Below are positions 48,772-57,564 of a stretch of 64,000 nucleotides of DNA, in pieces. Source of the DNA: a virus; the IMG/VR virus record IMGVR_UViG_3300030061_003724, positions 17,319-81,318 of that record. One strand, given 5' to 3'. Positions within the stretch are counted from its first letter, which is position 1, and each line of letters begins with the position of its first letter. Both the position numbers and the translations under genes were made by a program. Under the pieces are notes generated by a model that saw only the letters and a list, made by a program, of their open reading frames with translations, was not told the DNA's origin and searched no databases.

Positions 48772-50259
48772 TTACGCTATATATATTGTGTAGGGCACTT
48801 GTTGTAACTCAACCATCTTTGATTCAGCTTCAGATGCTCTTCTATTTAATAATGCTTGTCTTGACGTTTCATCAAGGTATGTTCTTAATCTTTCTATTAA
48901 TGCTGTTTTTTCAGCTGTAGCTGCAGAAATTAAATCTCCTTGATTTAAATTTACTTCGGCATTAGGTATTGGGATACTACTATATTTTCCTCTTACATAC
49001 CCTAACATTTCTTTACATAATGCTAATGTGTATTCAAATATCCAACTTCTACCTACTGAATTAATTTGATTATAATCAGGATTTGAATAAGGTGTATTTG
49101 ATACATTAGTTACTCTATCAGGCATTAATTGAATTGAACTTGAAACTCTTTCATCTCTTAAAATATATTCAAACCAAACTTTTCCTGCTACACAAACTTC
49201 ACTTAAATCACTTTGATTTACTTTAAATACTGCATCTCCAGATACTGATTGGAATCCTAATCCTTCTAAAGTTGTTTGTGTGATTGTAATTTCATCATCT
49301 ACTACATATCCACTACCTGTTGTTATTACTGTAATTTCTGTAATTACTGAACCATTACCTGTTATTGTTCCTGTTGCACCACTTCCTGATTTTGCTGTTA
49401 ATGGTGTAGCTGCTGATGTTTGAGCTATACTTGCATTTGGAACTGTTGTTGCAGGTATTTTATCTCCAACAATTAGAGAACTACCTGATGCAATATATTC
49501 ATCTACATCCCCTTGATTAAATTCTGGTATAGGGAATATTCTTAACATGTCATTTTTAATCTCAAATGAATAATTAGACATTCTAACCATTTCATTCATT
49601 TCGATTTGTTGTATTACTTGTAAGTCATAGTTTAATGGAGCCATTAAATAACCCATTCCTTGACCAAACCCTCCAAATCCAACAATACCAGCTGCTACTG
49701 CTCCTCCAAATCCAAATCCATTATAAGGATCTAAATATCTTGCTGATGCTGGGAATGGTGGTTGATAAAATACTCTTTTTACTTCAAGACCTAAAGCATA
49801 TTGTGAACCTGTGTATCCACTAGCTGTCATAAATGTTGAAAATGAATAATCTTGAACACTTGAAGTTAAATTAAATGAACCAGTATAATAAGGAACATTT
49901 CCTCCTGATCCTGCTTCTGCACCATATTGTTCTGTTAATCTTACAATAGGTTCAAAACTTGGTGTTATAAGTGAATGATTTAAGTCACTACCAGTAGACG
50001 ATCCTTCTAATGATAATTGATTATCTCGTATTTTATACGCATAAATTTCATTACCATAAGTTGTTACAGCTTCTTCAAAAGCAGTAAACATAGAAGAAGA
50101 TTGTAATTCAATATCTGTTAGAGGGTATCCTAATCTAGAAGCGACAAATTTTGCAACTTTTACAGCATCAGTTCTAAAATCAGCATCGGCATTATAAAAT
50201 CCAAAAGGTACTGAATCTGCATTCCAAATTGGGCAACCATCATAAATTGGTACATTCAT
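48772..50259 (-). CDS. 13: Neck protein gp13-like with an inserted Gly-rich module
   Basis: A 495-aa protein. The N-terminal DFRTDAVKVAKFVASRLGYP and FTAFEEAVTTYGNEIYAYKI stretches match the gp13 neck family of T4-like phages. T4 gp13 is 309 aa; the extra length includes a Gly-rich middle (about 180-202) and a module at about 291-346 (ITVITTGSGYVVDDEITITQ) resembling one in the sheath. The C-terminal part (FEYTLALCKEMLGYVRGKYS) is helical. It has two late-type promoter motifs upstream and follows the capsid terminator. Confidence 0.8.
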   Translation of the reverse strand: MNVPIYDGCPIWNADSVPFGFYNADADFRTDAVKVAKFVASRLGYPLTDIELQSSSMFTAFEEAVTTYGNEIYAYKIRDNQLSLEGSSTGSDLNHSLITPSFEPIVRLTEQYGAEAGSGGNVPYYTGSFNLTSSVQDYSFSTFMTASGYTGSQYALGLEVKRVFYQPPFPASARYLDPYNGFGFGGAVAAGIVGFGGFGQGMGYLMAPLNYDLQVIQQIEMNEMVRMSNYSFEIKNDMLRIFPIPEFNQGDVDEYIASGSSLIVGDKIPATTVPNASIAQTSAATPLTAKSGSGATGTITGNGSVITEITVITTGSGYVVDDEITITQTTLEGLGFQSVSGDAVFKVNQSDLSEVCVAGKVWFEYILRDERVSSSIQLMPDRVTNVSNTPYSNPDYNQINSVGRSWIFEYTLALCKEMLGYVRGKYSSIPIPNAEVNLNQGDLISAATAEKTALIERLRTYLDETSRQALLNRRASEAESKMVELQQVPYTIYIA

Positions 50260-50272
50260 AAGTAGTATTTTG

Positions 50273-50283
50273 TTATAAATATG
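50273..50283 (-). promoter_or_regulatory. Late-type promoter motif CATATTTATAA (proximal copy)
   Basis: Minus-strand CATATTTATAA followed by CAAAATAC, 13 nt before the gp13-like ATG at 50259. Confidence 0.6.
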
Positions 50284-50299
50284 AAATTTATTTTTATTA

Positions 50300-50310
50300 T
50301 TATAAATATG
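50300..50310 (-). promoter_or_regulatory. Late-type promoter motif CATATTTATAA (distal copy)
   Basis: A second copy 40 nt before the same ATG, directly after the capsid gene terminator; tandem late promoters are likely for the neck-to-tail transcript. Confidence 0.55.
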
Positions 50311-50338
50311 AAAAAAAAGCCCCGCTAATGCGGGGCTT
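50311..50338 (-). terminator. Rho-independent terminator after major capsid gene
   Basis: Minus strand GCCCCGC-ATTA-GCGGGGC followed by a run of eight or more T; it lies 26 nt after the stop of the major capsid gene. GC-rich against the local AT background. Confidence 0.93.
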
Positions 50339-50363
50339 AATTTCGATTTATATTAATCTATAA

Positions 50364-52097
50364 TTATAGAGTATTTAAACCATTCACTTCGATAATACCA
50401 TAGAATTCTGGTCTAACCATTTTCTTCGCATATCTAGTAAGTAATCCCTTTCTTGGAGTGAAAGTATCTGGATCATATACTAATGGAGTCATGATTAACG
50501 GAATGTATGGAGCGAATACAGCACCACTTTCTAGGAACTGAGAACCTCTAAATCCTAATAAGATTTTGTTTTCAGTCATATAAGGGTTTTTGTATACTTT
50601 ATATCTACCGTTGATTGAACCAACTTTTTGTACACCAAATGCATAGTTAGCTTTAGCAGCATCACCATCTGAATCAGCAGCAAATCCTGGAATAGATTCT
50701 AAGATTGTACCTACAGTTGGAGAACATACTAAGAAATTAGCACCACCTCTAAGAGTTTTCTGGTGAATAATGTTGCTCAATTTTTGGATTTTAGTTCCTA
50801 AAGTTTGGAACCATTGTCCTTGTGAATTGTAGAAATTTAAATCACTTGTAGCTCCAGAAGAGTGTACAATTGATCTGTTGTTAACAGCTGACCATACTTC
50901 TGTTCCAGCAGCAGCGTCATCAATTAACATACTTAAGATTTCTAAATCAATCTCTAATGAGATATACTCACTTAAGATTGAAGTTAATTCTGCCTCAGCG
51001 TCTAATGCATGGTATGCATTTAAGTCCTGAGCGAATTCTGGAGTCCACACAGCTTTTAACTTTCTAGTTTTAGCAACGATAGCAGATGATTTCATCTGAA
51101 TGTTGATTTCTGGAATGATTTGCTCTGGGCAGCATCCTGCTGCTACACCTGATCCGCTTTCGTTGTTGTAAGCGTTAGGTACTGGGTTTCCAGCTTCAAA
51201 GTCACCTCTGTACTTGTCAGTAGGTTGAATTTGATATACTACTGATACTACGTCACCGTTAGCTACCTCAGTTCCACCATTTGCTAATGAAGCAGAAGGT
51301 ACGATAAAGTATACGTGTCCTTCACCTTCGTATCTAGTGAATTGAGATAATTGGTGTCCTGCAGATCCTGTTACAGTTAAGTTCAAGTTATCAGAAGCTG
51401 GGTTAGCTTGTGAACCTGAGAATAACTGGAATCCTGCTACACCTTTGAAATCACCATATGCTAAAGAAGCAGTAGGAACTCCAACTTTTACATATACGTT
51501 ATCAGCAGCGATTGATGCAGAATAATCAGAATCATAATCCATATCTTTCCAAGTAGCGTTTGCTACAGTAGTTACACCTGACATAGATTGTGTATTTTGG
51601 ACAGAATATCCAAATCTACCTGCACCATAAAGTCCACCTTGGTTTGTGTTACCAAAAGGAGCAGTATCTGCAGTAGTATTACCATATAAACTGTTTCCAG
51701 CTTTGAATGGTGATTTGTCGTTTCCATATTGGAAATCTAGGAAGAATACTAGACCAGAAGGTAAGTTCATTGGTTGAACGCTAACAAATTCTTTTGCTGC
51801 GATCTGTCCAAATACTTTTCTTACTAATGGTAAAGCAACTCCAGCCCACTGACCACCAATGTTAGTAGCAGTTTGGCTTTGGAAAGTTCCTGAAGAAGCA
51901 GCGCCTCCACCAGTTGAACTTTGCTCAACGACAAGTTGTTTAGCTTGGTTTTCAAGAATAATACCCATGTTATTTTTGTGGGCACCTTCTAAACCTTCTA
52001 ATAGACCTGTCTTTTCCCACTTACCAGCTAATTTAGCTGCATCACTCTGTAGTGATTGGTAAGGGTTAGCACTTTCTAAAAGAGAATTTAAACTCAT
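50364..52097 (-). CDS. 23: Major capsid protein (T4 gp23-like)
   Basis: A 577-aa HK97-fold capsid protein of T4 size (gp23 is 521 aa). Marks include a helical N-terminal region ending before SSGTFQSQTATNIGGQWAGV, where the protease would cleave, ALPLVRKVFGQIAAKEFVSV, PEINIQMKSSAIVAKTRKLK, WTPEFAQDLNAYHALDAEAE and the C-terminal FYGIIEVNGLNTL. It is isolated by a strong terminator. No obvious late-type motif lies just before its ATG, so it may be transcribed from promoters further up in the scaffold or protease region. Folding may use the phage GroEL. Confidence 0.96.
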   Translation of the reverse strand: MSLNSLLESANPYQSLQSDAAKLAGKWEKTGLLEGLEGAHKNNMGIILENQAKQLVVEQSSTGGGAASSGTFQSQTATNIGGQWAGVALPLVRKVFGQIAAKEFVSVQPMNLPSGLVFFLDFQYGNDKSPFKAGNSLYGNTTADTAPFGNTNQGGLYGAGRFGYSVQNTQSMSGVTTVANATWKDMDYDSDYSASIAADNVYVKVGVPTASLAYGDFKGVAGFQLFSGSQANPASDNLNLTVTGSAGHQLSQFTRYEGEGHVYFIVPSASLANGGTEVANGDVVSVVYQIQPTDKYRGDFEAGNPVPNAYNNESGSGVAAGCCPEQIIPEINIQMKSSAIVAKTRKLKAVWTPEFAQDLNAYHALDAEAELTSILSEYISLEIDLEILSMLIDDAAAGTEVWSAVNNRSIVHSSGATSDLNFYNSQGQWFQTLGTKIQKLSNIIHQKTLRGGANFLVCSPTVGTILESIPGFAADSDGDAAKANYAFGVQKVGSINGRYKVYKNPYMTENKILLGFRGSQFLESGAVFAPYIPLIMTPLVYDPDTFTPRKGLLTRYAKKMVRPEFYGIIEVNGLNTL

Positions 52098-52129
52098 TTT
52101 TTCTAATTTTAATTGTTAATAATAGTTTT

Positions 52130-53494
52130 TTACAATAAACCGGCTAGCTTACGCATACGGTTATACACATCATTTGACTCAATGATTGGCTGTTTAGCTG
52201 CTTTTGGTTCTAAACCACTAGCTTTTGAAGCTGCACCCTTTTTGATTGATTCATTAATTGGAGATTTATCTAATAAACCTTCAGATAATGTTTCAAAAAT
52301 TGTTTTAGCTTGTCTAACATCTTTCGCTTTGTCAAACGCTTTTAATACCTTAACTTTTTTACTTTCAGTTAAGTTTTTAGCTTTAAAGATTTTGTTAGTG
52401 TAAAGTAATTTAGCGTTTAATAGATTTACTTCGTTTAGTTCAGCTTTTAACTCATTTACTTGAGCGATTGCGTCTTCTAATTCTTCTTTAAATCTCATTT
52501 TTTCAGTTTCCTTTTCGATTTTAGTGTCATCTTTGTCACCATCCTCGTTTCCAGGTCCCTTTTCACCTTTTACTCTAGATCTTTCGTCTAACTCTTCTTT
52601 TTTCGCTTCGTCGATTTCTACGTCTACGTCTACGTCGTCTTCAACTTCAATGTCTTCAACGTCTTCAACTTCAACTTCGTCTTCAACGAATTCGTCACCT
52701 GGTTCAATTTCACCATCAGCGACCATGTCTTTAATGACATCTTCGATAAATCCTTTAAGGTCGTCTTCTGACATGTCTTCTAGGTCGATTTCTTCATCGT
52801 CCATATCGTCTTCCATGTCTTCTTTTTCGTCCTTCATACCATCCAAGTAGCCTTCTTCTTCAGCATCAGTTCTAGCATCTTCCTTAACGTCTTCTTTGTC
52901 CTCAGCTTTTTTAGCTTCGTCCATTTTCTTGTCGTCTTCGTCTTTTGCTTCTTTAACGTCGTCTTTGTCTTCAGCTTTTTTAGCTTCGTCCATTTTCTTG
53001 TCGTCTTCTTTTTCTTCTGATACTTTCATTTTCTTAAGTTCAGCTTCGATGTCGTCTTTAGCGTCTTCGAATCCGTCCTTATAGCCTTCTTGTTCAGCGT
53101 CAGTACGTTTGTTTTCGTCTACCTTATCAGAATCATCAAGCTCAGCTAATAGCTCGTCAAGATCAATTTCCTCATCGATTTCCTCATCCTCATTAATTGA
53201 ATAATTAGGTGTACTTTGTCCAACCTTTTTAGGGTCTTTTAAAGTAACTGAGTCACTTCGACTTGGGTTATTCTTGTCGTTCCAGCTAACAGCATCCATT
53301 TCCTCAACTTTCTCTTCTTCTTCTTTTACTTCCTTCTCATCTTTTTTATCCATTTCATCTAACTTTGCAGCTAGCATAGATTTAAGATGGGGAGTGAAAG
53401 CTTCTTCAAGAGCAAGTTTAGCATTCGCGATTGCAGTTTCCCTAATGGCTTTAGCATCGGCGATTGCTTCAGTTAGCAAATTATTTGTTGCCAT
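52130..53494 (-). CDS. 22: Prohead core scaffold protein (T4 gp22-like), acidic with repeats
   Basis: A 454-aa, very acidic, coiled-coil protein located between the prohead protease and capsid genes, the place of gp22. T4 gp22 is 269 aa, so this one is enlarged by a central Asp/Glu/Lys-rich region (about residues 60-330), including two near-identical 23-aa repeats with DDKKMDEAKKAED and duplicated TDAE-EGY-DG blocks. The C-terminal part (FKEELEDAIAQVNELKAELN and the VYNRMRKLAGLL end) looks like the conserved scaffold tail. It is expected to be degraded by the gp21-like protease during maturation. Confidence 0.85.
   Translation of the reverse strand: MATNNLLTEAIADAKAIRETAIANAKLALEEAFTPHLKSMLAAKLDEMDKKDEKEVKEEEEKVEEMDAVSWNDKNNPSRSDSVTLKDPKKVGQSTPNYSINEDEEIDEEIDLDELLAELDDSDKVDENKRTDAEQEGYKDGFEDAKDDIEAELKKMKVSEEKEDDKKMDEAKKAEDKDDVKEAKDEDDKKMDEAKKAEDKEDVKEDARTDAEEEGYLDGMKDEKEDMEDDMDDEEIDLEDMSEDDLKGFIEDVIKDMVADGEIEPGDEFVEDEVEVEDVEDIEVEDDVDVDVEIDEAKKEELDERSRVKGEKGPGNEDGDKDDTKIEKETEKMRFKEELEDAIAQVNELKAELNEVNLLNAKLLYTNKIFKAKNLTESKKVKVLKAFDKAKDVRQAKTIFETLSEGLLDKSPINESIKKGAASKASGLEPKAAKQPIIESNDVYNRMRKLAGLL
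52881..53010. repeat. Two tandem 69-nt repeats inside the scaffold gene
   Basis: Two copies with a 69-nt period (23 aa) encode the DDKKMDEAKKAEDK-type block of the scaffold protein. Copies differ by few bases. Confidence 0.7.
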
Positions 53495-53619
53495 AATCCC
53501 AAAATTTAGTTTGTGAAATACGATTATTAAGAATCGTAATAGAAATTATTAATTACTCACACCATATAAAGATACTCATGGTGTATTACATTTATACGTA
53601 TATGTAGATTTATTAAAAA
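53495..53619. other. Non-coding gap between protease and scaffold genes
   Basis: This 125-bp gap holds an inverted repeat ACACCAT...ATGGTGT (53560-53585 region) that could form a 7-bp hairpin, and AT-rich sequence including CGTATTT about 24 nt before the scaffold ATG, which may be a weak relative of the CGTATATT promoter core. No open frame of note. Confidence 0.4.
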
Positions 53620-54222
53620 TTAAAGAACTGGGCAAGAGCCTTTAGAACAGAGAATTTCTGTTACTATTTGATTTACTTTAGTATAATCATATACTTGTGG
53701 TGCCTTACCTTCTTTAATTACTTCATGCATATATGAACCTGGGTTTGAAGGAGTTGATACAAAGTCCCAACATAATAATTCAAAATCATCTTGTACTTCC
53801 ATCATACCACCTCTTTGTTCTAATGAACCCATACCTCTAGATGATACACCTACTGTTACACCACTTTTAATTATTTCTTTTAATATGTTACCTGAAGGGG
53901 TAGGTAAAATTTCTATTTTACCCATTACATTATCTCCATCCCACCAAAATTCTGTAATTAAGTGAGATACATTTTTTAAATTTACTACTGATGATTCAGG
54001 GTGGTCTAATTCTCCCATTGAACGTCTTTGTTCGATAAGTTCATTATACTTATCCATTTCGCGTTCCCATAACTCTTTAGCATAGTACCTACCATTACCG
54101 TTTTTTACTTCAGCTGTTGCTAGAACACCTTCAACTAATAAATTTCCATCAGAAGAGATATTTTCTGTTAGTTGTTGGGGTGACGCCTTAAACGCATGCG
54201 TTTCAATTAGTAATGTCTTCAT
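53620..54222 (-). CDS. 21: Prohead core protease (T4 gp21-like)
   Basis: A 200-aa serine protease of the herpesvirus-assemblin fold. The catalytic histidine is H74 in SMGELDHPESS and the nucleophile lies in GVTVGVSSRGMGS (S127 or S128). T4 gp21 is 212 aa. It cleaves scaffold and capsid N-termini during head maturation. It is 12 nt after the acidic 443-aa head gene. Confidence 0.94.
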   Translation of the reverse strand: MKTLLIETHAFKASPQQLTENISSDGNLLVEGVLATAEVKNGNGRYYAKELWEREMDKYNELIEQRRSMGELDHPESSVVNLKNVSHLITEFWWDGDNVMGKIEILPTPSGNILKEIIKSGVTVGVSSRGMGSLEQRGGMMEVQDDFELLCWDFVSTPSNPGSYMHEVIKEGKAPQVYDYTKVNQIVTEILCSKGSCPVL

Positions 54223-54234
54223 ATAGTAACTTAA

Positions 54235-55566
54235 TTAGTCTTTGTAATTACCAACGTAATCACGATTAATTGCACCAGCTATTTTTTCGGCATCTTCTCT
54301 TGATTTACCTTGATCCATGATTTTATCAACTACACTATCAAATGATTCATCTACTTCTGTAGTTTCATCAACCATTTCTTCTTTTTTATATCTTTTACCA
54401 CAAGATTTTTCATACAATTTTTCCATCTTAGCTTTTTTCTTTTCTAAAAGCTTGATTTCTCTTTGCATTTGCTTCATTTTAGCTTTATCAATTAATTCTT
54501 TTAGATTTTCATCTTCATTAATTGAATTAACTCTTTCTACTTTTTCAGCAATAAAATCATGTAAAAAGTTTAATTGAGCTTCTAATTTAACAGCTTCAGC
54601 TTCTTTACCTATTTCAGCTAATTTGGAATCGATTGACTCTTTTTTCATTTTTTTCTTTTTCTTATCTTTAAGAGCTTTTTCCATTGATTCTTCTTTATCT
54701 CCATCACCATCTACATCTGGGTAGTCAGGTCTTTTTTCTTCATCCATACCTGCTGCTTCTTGAGATGACTCAATTGCTTTTTGTCTTGCTGCATCAGCTT
54801 CATCCATAGGAAGATCTTTTTCTTTATTTTCTTCCATAAATAAATCTAGTGAATTAGGTTTTTCATTTAAACCATTTTCCTCTAACATTTTATTAATTAC
54901 TTCAGCTGACATTGCTGCAAAGCTATTTGGGTTACCTGTAGTTGAAATTCCTTGGAAGTGTTCTTTAAGTACTTTAGTAACTTTATCTTCAATTGATTCT
55001 TTAACTGGTTGCATTTCAGAATCACCTTCTTTTAATTTTTCACTGTATCCACTACCCCCGTAAGTTTCACCATCATTTTCTTCAATTTTTTGTTCTTGGT
55101 ATCCTAAACCTTCAACTCCAAATTGACCTTCTTTTACATAATGTAAAGAATCTTTAGCTAAGTTTTTAATTACTTTAGCTTGTGCTTCTTCTAATGATAA
55201 TTCTGGGTTGTTTTTTATTTCGCAATAAACACCATTCATCATCTCTTGAGCATTAACATTATTAATGTTATCTACTTTAGGAGAATAATCATAATTATGT
55301 GAAGCAATATTTTCAACTTCTTTAGCTACTTTTTTCTCTTCAGCTTTAATTTTTTCTTCTTCTTCTTTAGTATTAACTTTCATATCGTTGTTAACGATAG
55401 GATTAAGTGATTTTTCACCTGCCTCGTTAATAAAGTTAAAGTATTTAGCTTCCCAACCTTCTTTTTCCGTTGGTTCTATTTTATTGATTGGCTGTAGATC
55501 AACATAGTTTTCTGTGATTAACTTTTGAGTTAATTCATCATGTAATTGATTTGCGTTTTTTTTCAT
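54235..55566 (-). CDS. Head-associated acidic protein (prohead core candidate), 443 aa
   Basis: A charged, helical protein with PDYPDVDGDGDKEESMEKAL followed by a Lys-rich run, a motif common in head-gene-adjacent proteins of T4-like marine phages. The DVDGDGD loop could bind Ca2+. A C-terminal helix block (SREDAEKIAGAINRDYVGNY) recurs in phage structural or core proteins. It lies before the protease gene and may be an internal core protein that is later cleaved. No enzyme motif. Confidence 0.7.
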   Translation of the reverse strand: MKKNANQLHDELTQKLITENYVDLQPINKIEPTEKEGWEAKYFNFINEAGEKSLNPIVNNDMKVNTKEEEEKIKAEEKKVAKEVENIASHNYDYSPKVDNINNVNAQEMMNGVYCEIKNNPELSLEEAQAKVIKNLAKDSLHYVKEGQFGVEGLGYQEQKIEENDGETYGGSGYSEKLKEGDSEMQPVKESIEDKVTKVLKEHFQGISTTGNPNSFAAMSAEVINKMLEENGLNEKPNSLDLFMEENKEKDLPMDEADAARQKAIESSQEAAGMDEEKRPDYPDVDGDGDKEESMEKALKDKKKKKMKKESIDSKLAEIGKEAEAVKLEAQLNFLHDFIAEKVERVNSINEDENLKELIDKAKMKQMQREIKLLEKKKAKMEKLYEKSCGKRYKKEEMVDETTEVDESFDSVVDKIMDQGKSREDAEKIAGAINRDYVGNYKD

Positions 55567-55570
55567 CTTA

Positions 55571-55816
55571 CTATTGTTCTAATAATGTTTCTATATCTGC
55601 GATATAATCTTTAATTAAATCTGTTCCAGTTACAACCCCAAAACTTTTTGGGTTTTCTCTGTAATATTTTATTGTTTCAATTTTAGCTTGTCTTAAAGGT
55701 TTCTTTAAAGCCTCTAATTTATTTTCAATTTCATCAAAAGCATTAACTCTTTCTGATTGAAATACTTTAGCTTTATCTTCTTCTTCTTTGACAAGTTTAT
55801 ATTTCATGTTATACAT
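55571..55816 (-). CDS. Small helical head-cluster protein, 81 aa
   Basis: Begins at the ATG one nt after the upstream stop (TAATATG), giving MYNMKYKLVKEEEDKAKVFQ; the next ATG at 55807 is also possible, and a longer frame to 55840 would need TTG. Helical and charged, no membrane segment, no family named. It lies 4 nt before the 443-aa head gene. Confidence 0.65.
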   Translation of the reverse strand: MYNMKYKLVKEEEDKAKVFQSERVNAFDEIENKLEALKKPLRQAKIETIKYYRENPKSFGVVTGTDLIKDYIADIETLLEQ

Positions 55817-55817
55817 A

Positions 55818-56690
55818 TTAAAAAAGCTTCTTAACTTCAAGTCCTGAACCTTTTTGTACGTAAGTACCGTTTTTATTTTTAGGTACTAATTTATATTTAA
55901 ATTGTTTTGTATAAGCACTATCAGTAACTCCATCTGGACCTGCTGCAGGACCTGGACCTAATGTTGCTCCTGGGTCATTACTTTCTTGTACTGGTTTAAT
56001 TCTATCATTTCGGAATGTACCCATAAAGTTACCGTCAAATCTTACTTTTGCTGTGTCCTTAAATTGTTGAACAATTTCTCCAGTACCAAATATTTCTCCA
56101 TCTTTATCGTAAACATGAACTAAATCAATTACTTCATTAACTGAATTATCCATATACCCGACTAACCCTGATGGTTTAGTCATTTGGTATTTGTATCTTT
56201 TTTTCTTATTTTTACCTTTTAATTTAACAGGTTTTCTTACAAATGCATAAGGTGTATTATATGCGCCAGCTGCTCCAGACATTGATACTTCGTCTACATC
56301 TTCTTCATTTATACCCACTATATTTTTATATTCGTCTGGGTATTCGTTTCTTAAATGTGTTCTAATTTTGTTTCTTAGTTTACGAGCATCTTCATAAAAT
56401 TCTCTAAACTTTTTATCATCTTTAGTTTTAACATAAACTCTTTTAGCTACATCAACTAAATCATCCATTTCATCATATAACTTATCAAATCCAGGTAATT
56501 GAGTAATTTCCCATCTAACAGCTCCTGTTACTGGGTTTATATCAGTTATGGTTGATTTTCTTGTCCCATCATCACTATAAGTAACTTGACCAACCGCAAA
56601 ATCTTCTCCTGGTTTACGTTTTAGTTCTTTTTCTGCTTCTTCAGGTGAAGCAGTTTTGGACATTTCTTTAAGTTTATACTTGTACGGCAT
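55818..56690 (-). CDS. Head-cluster structural protein, 290 aa
   Basis: A soluble basic protein with an N-terminal helical part, the DVDEVSMSGAAGAYNTPYAF segment (a 'GAYxTPxAF' motif repeatedly seen in structural proteins of T4-like marine phages) and a C-terminal SH3-like beta stretch (GEIVQQFKDTAKVRFDGNFM). It overlaps the gene upstream by 17 nt. Function not known; position between portal and protease suggests a head or vertex component. Confidence 0.65.
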   Translation of the reverse strand: MPYKYKLKEMSKTASPEEAEKELKRKPGEDFAVGQVTYSDDGTRKSTITDINPVTGAVRWEITQLPGFDKLYDEMDDLVDVAKRVYVKTKDDKKFREFYEDARKLRNKIRTHLRNEYPDEYKNIVGINEEDVDEVSMSGAAGAYNTPYAFVRKPVKLKGKNKKKRYKYQMTKPSGLVGYMDNSVNEVIDLVHVYDKDGEIFGTGEIVQQFKDTAKVRFDGNFMGTFRNDRIKPVQESNDPGATLGPGPAAGPDGVTDSAYTKQFKYKLVPKNKNGTYVQKGSGLEVKKLF

Positions 56691-57537
56691 TTGCTACTTG
56701 GATTTCTTTTACTAGTTCGTAATATTGTAACAAATCAACTAAATTATTATCACCTACTTTTTCTGCTTTATCTAATTCAGTTAACAATTTAGCTACTTCT
56801 GTTATCTTAATTTTAGTAGCTTTATCTTTTATGTTTTTTGATTCTTCACTTAGAATAGATTTTAATACTTGTACTTTACTATTGTAAAAATTTCTTAATG
56901 AAGGATTAGAATCAACTGAGTTTATGTATTCTTTAAGTACTTCTTTTTGTTCTGTACTTAACCCATCATATTTTTCATTAAATTTTTCAAGTAAAACTCT
57001 ATATGTAATTTGTCTTAAATCTTTATCATATTCTGAGAATTCATTTAAGACGTCACCTTTAACTTCTTTTTTAACTTCTTGTTTGGTTAAATATTCTAAT
57101 AATGTAACTTTATTATCGTTAATTTGATCAATATTAGTTACTTCTTTACTATTATGGCTTTCTATTAAAGTATAAATAGCTGCTATTTGTTTATAGTTAG
57201 ATATTTTAGAACCAAAGAAAGCTTCTAAATTATAATGTTTTTTAATTTCATTAATTAAACTATATTTTTGTTTTCTAAGGGCTGTTCTATTAAACTTTTT
57301 AGAATTTTCTAAAATAGTAGAAATAAAACTATTAGCTCTACCTTCATTTAAAACTTTAGATTTAATTATTGATTCATATAACTTATACTCACGACCTAAC
57401 TCAGTTTTTACAAAATATTCCTTTAACAATCCAATTGCTTTAGAATCTGTACCTTTTAGTGTGTCAGCGGTTATTTGTCTTACTAATAATTCGAATAATA
57501 TACCAGTATTTTTGTACTTTGAGTGTTTTATTTTCAT
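56674..57537 (-). CDS. Conserved T4-like head-cluster protein, 287 aa
   Basis: A highly helical, Lys-rich protein beginning MKIKHSKYKNTGILFELLVR, an opening I associate with a conserved protein found next to portal genes in T4-like marine phages. The start is the ATG at 57537 rather than the TTG three nt earlier. A late-type motif lies 16 nt upstream. Its role is not established; a core or assembly function is likely from position. Confidence 0.72.
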   Translation of the reverse strand: MKIKHSKYKNTGILFELLVRQITADTLKGTDSKAIGLLKEYFVKTELGREYKLYESIIKSKVLNEGRANSFISTILENSKKFNRTALRKQKYSLINEIKKHYNLEAFFGSKISNYKQIAAIYTLIESHNSKEVTNIDQINDNKVTLLEYLTKQEVKKEVKGDVLNEFSEYDKDLRQITYRVLLEKFNEKYDGLSTEQKEVLKEYINSVDSNPSLRNFYNSKVQVLKSILSEESKNIKDKATKIKITEVAKLLTELDKAEKVGDNNLVDLLQYYELVKEIQVANAVQV

Positions 57538-57553
57538 CAAAAAATATATTTAT

Positions 57554-57564
57554 TTATAAATATT
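57554..57564 (-). promoter_or_regulatory. Late-type promoter motif AATATTTATAA
   Basis: Minus-strand AATATTTATAA followed by ATAAATATA, 16 nt before the ATG at 57537. It overlaps the portal stop codon region. Confidence 0.55.

Noticed and set aside
52524-53084. Long Ser-rich open frames on the plus strand
   Set aside because: They are antisense shadows of the Asp/Glu/Lys-rich scaffold gene (GAC/GAT/GAA codons read as Ser/Phe codons in reverse); no start signal or family features.
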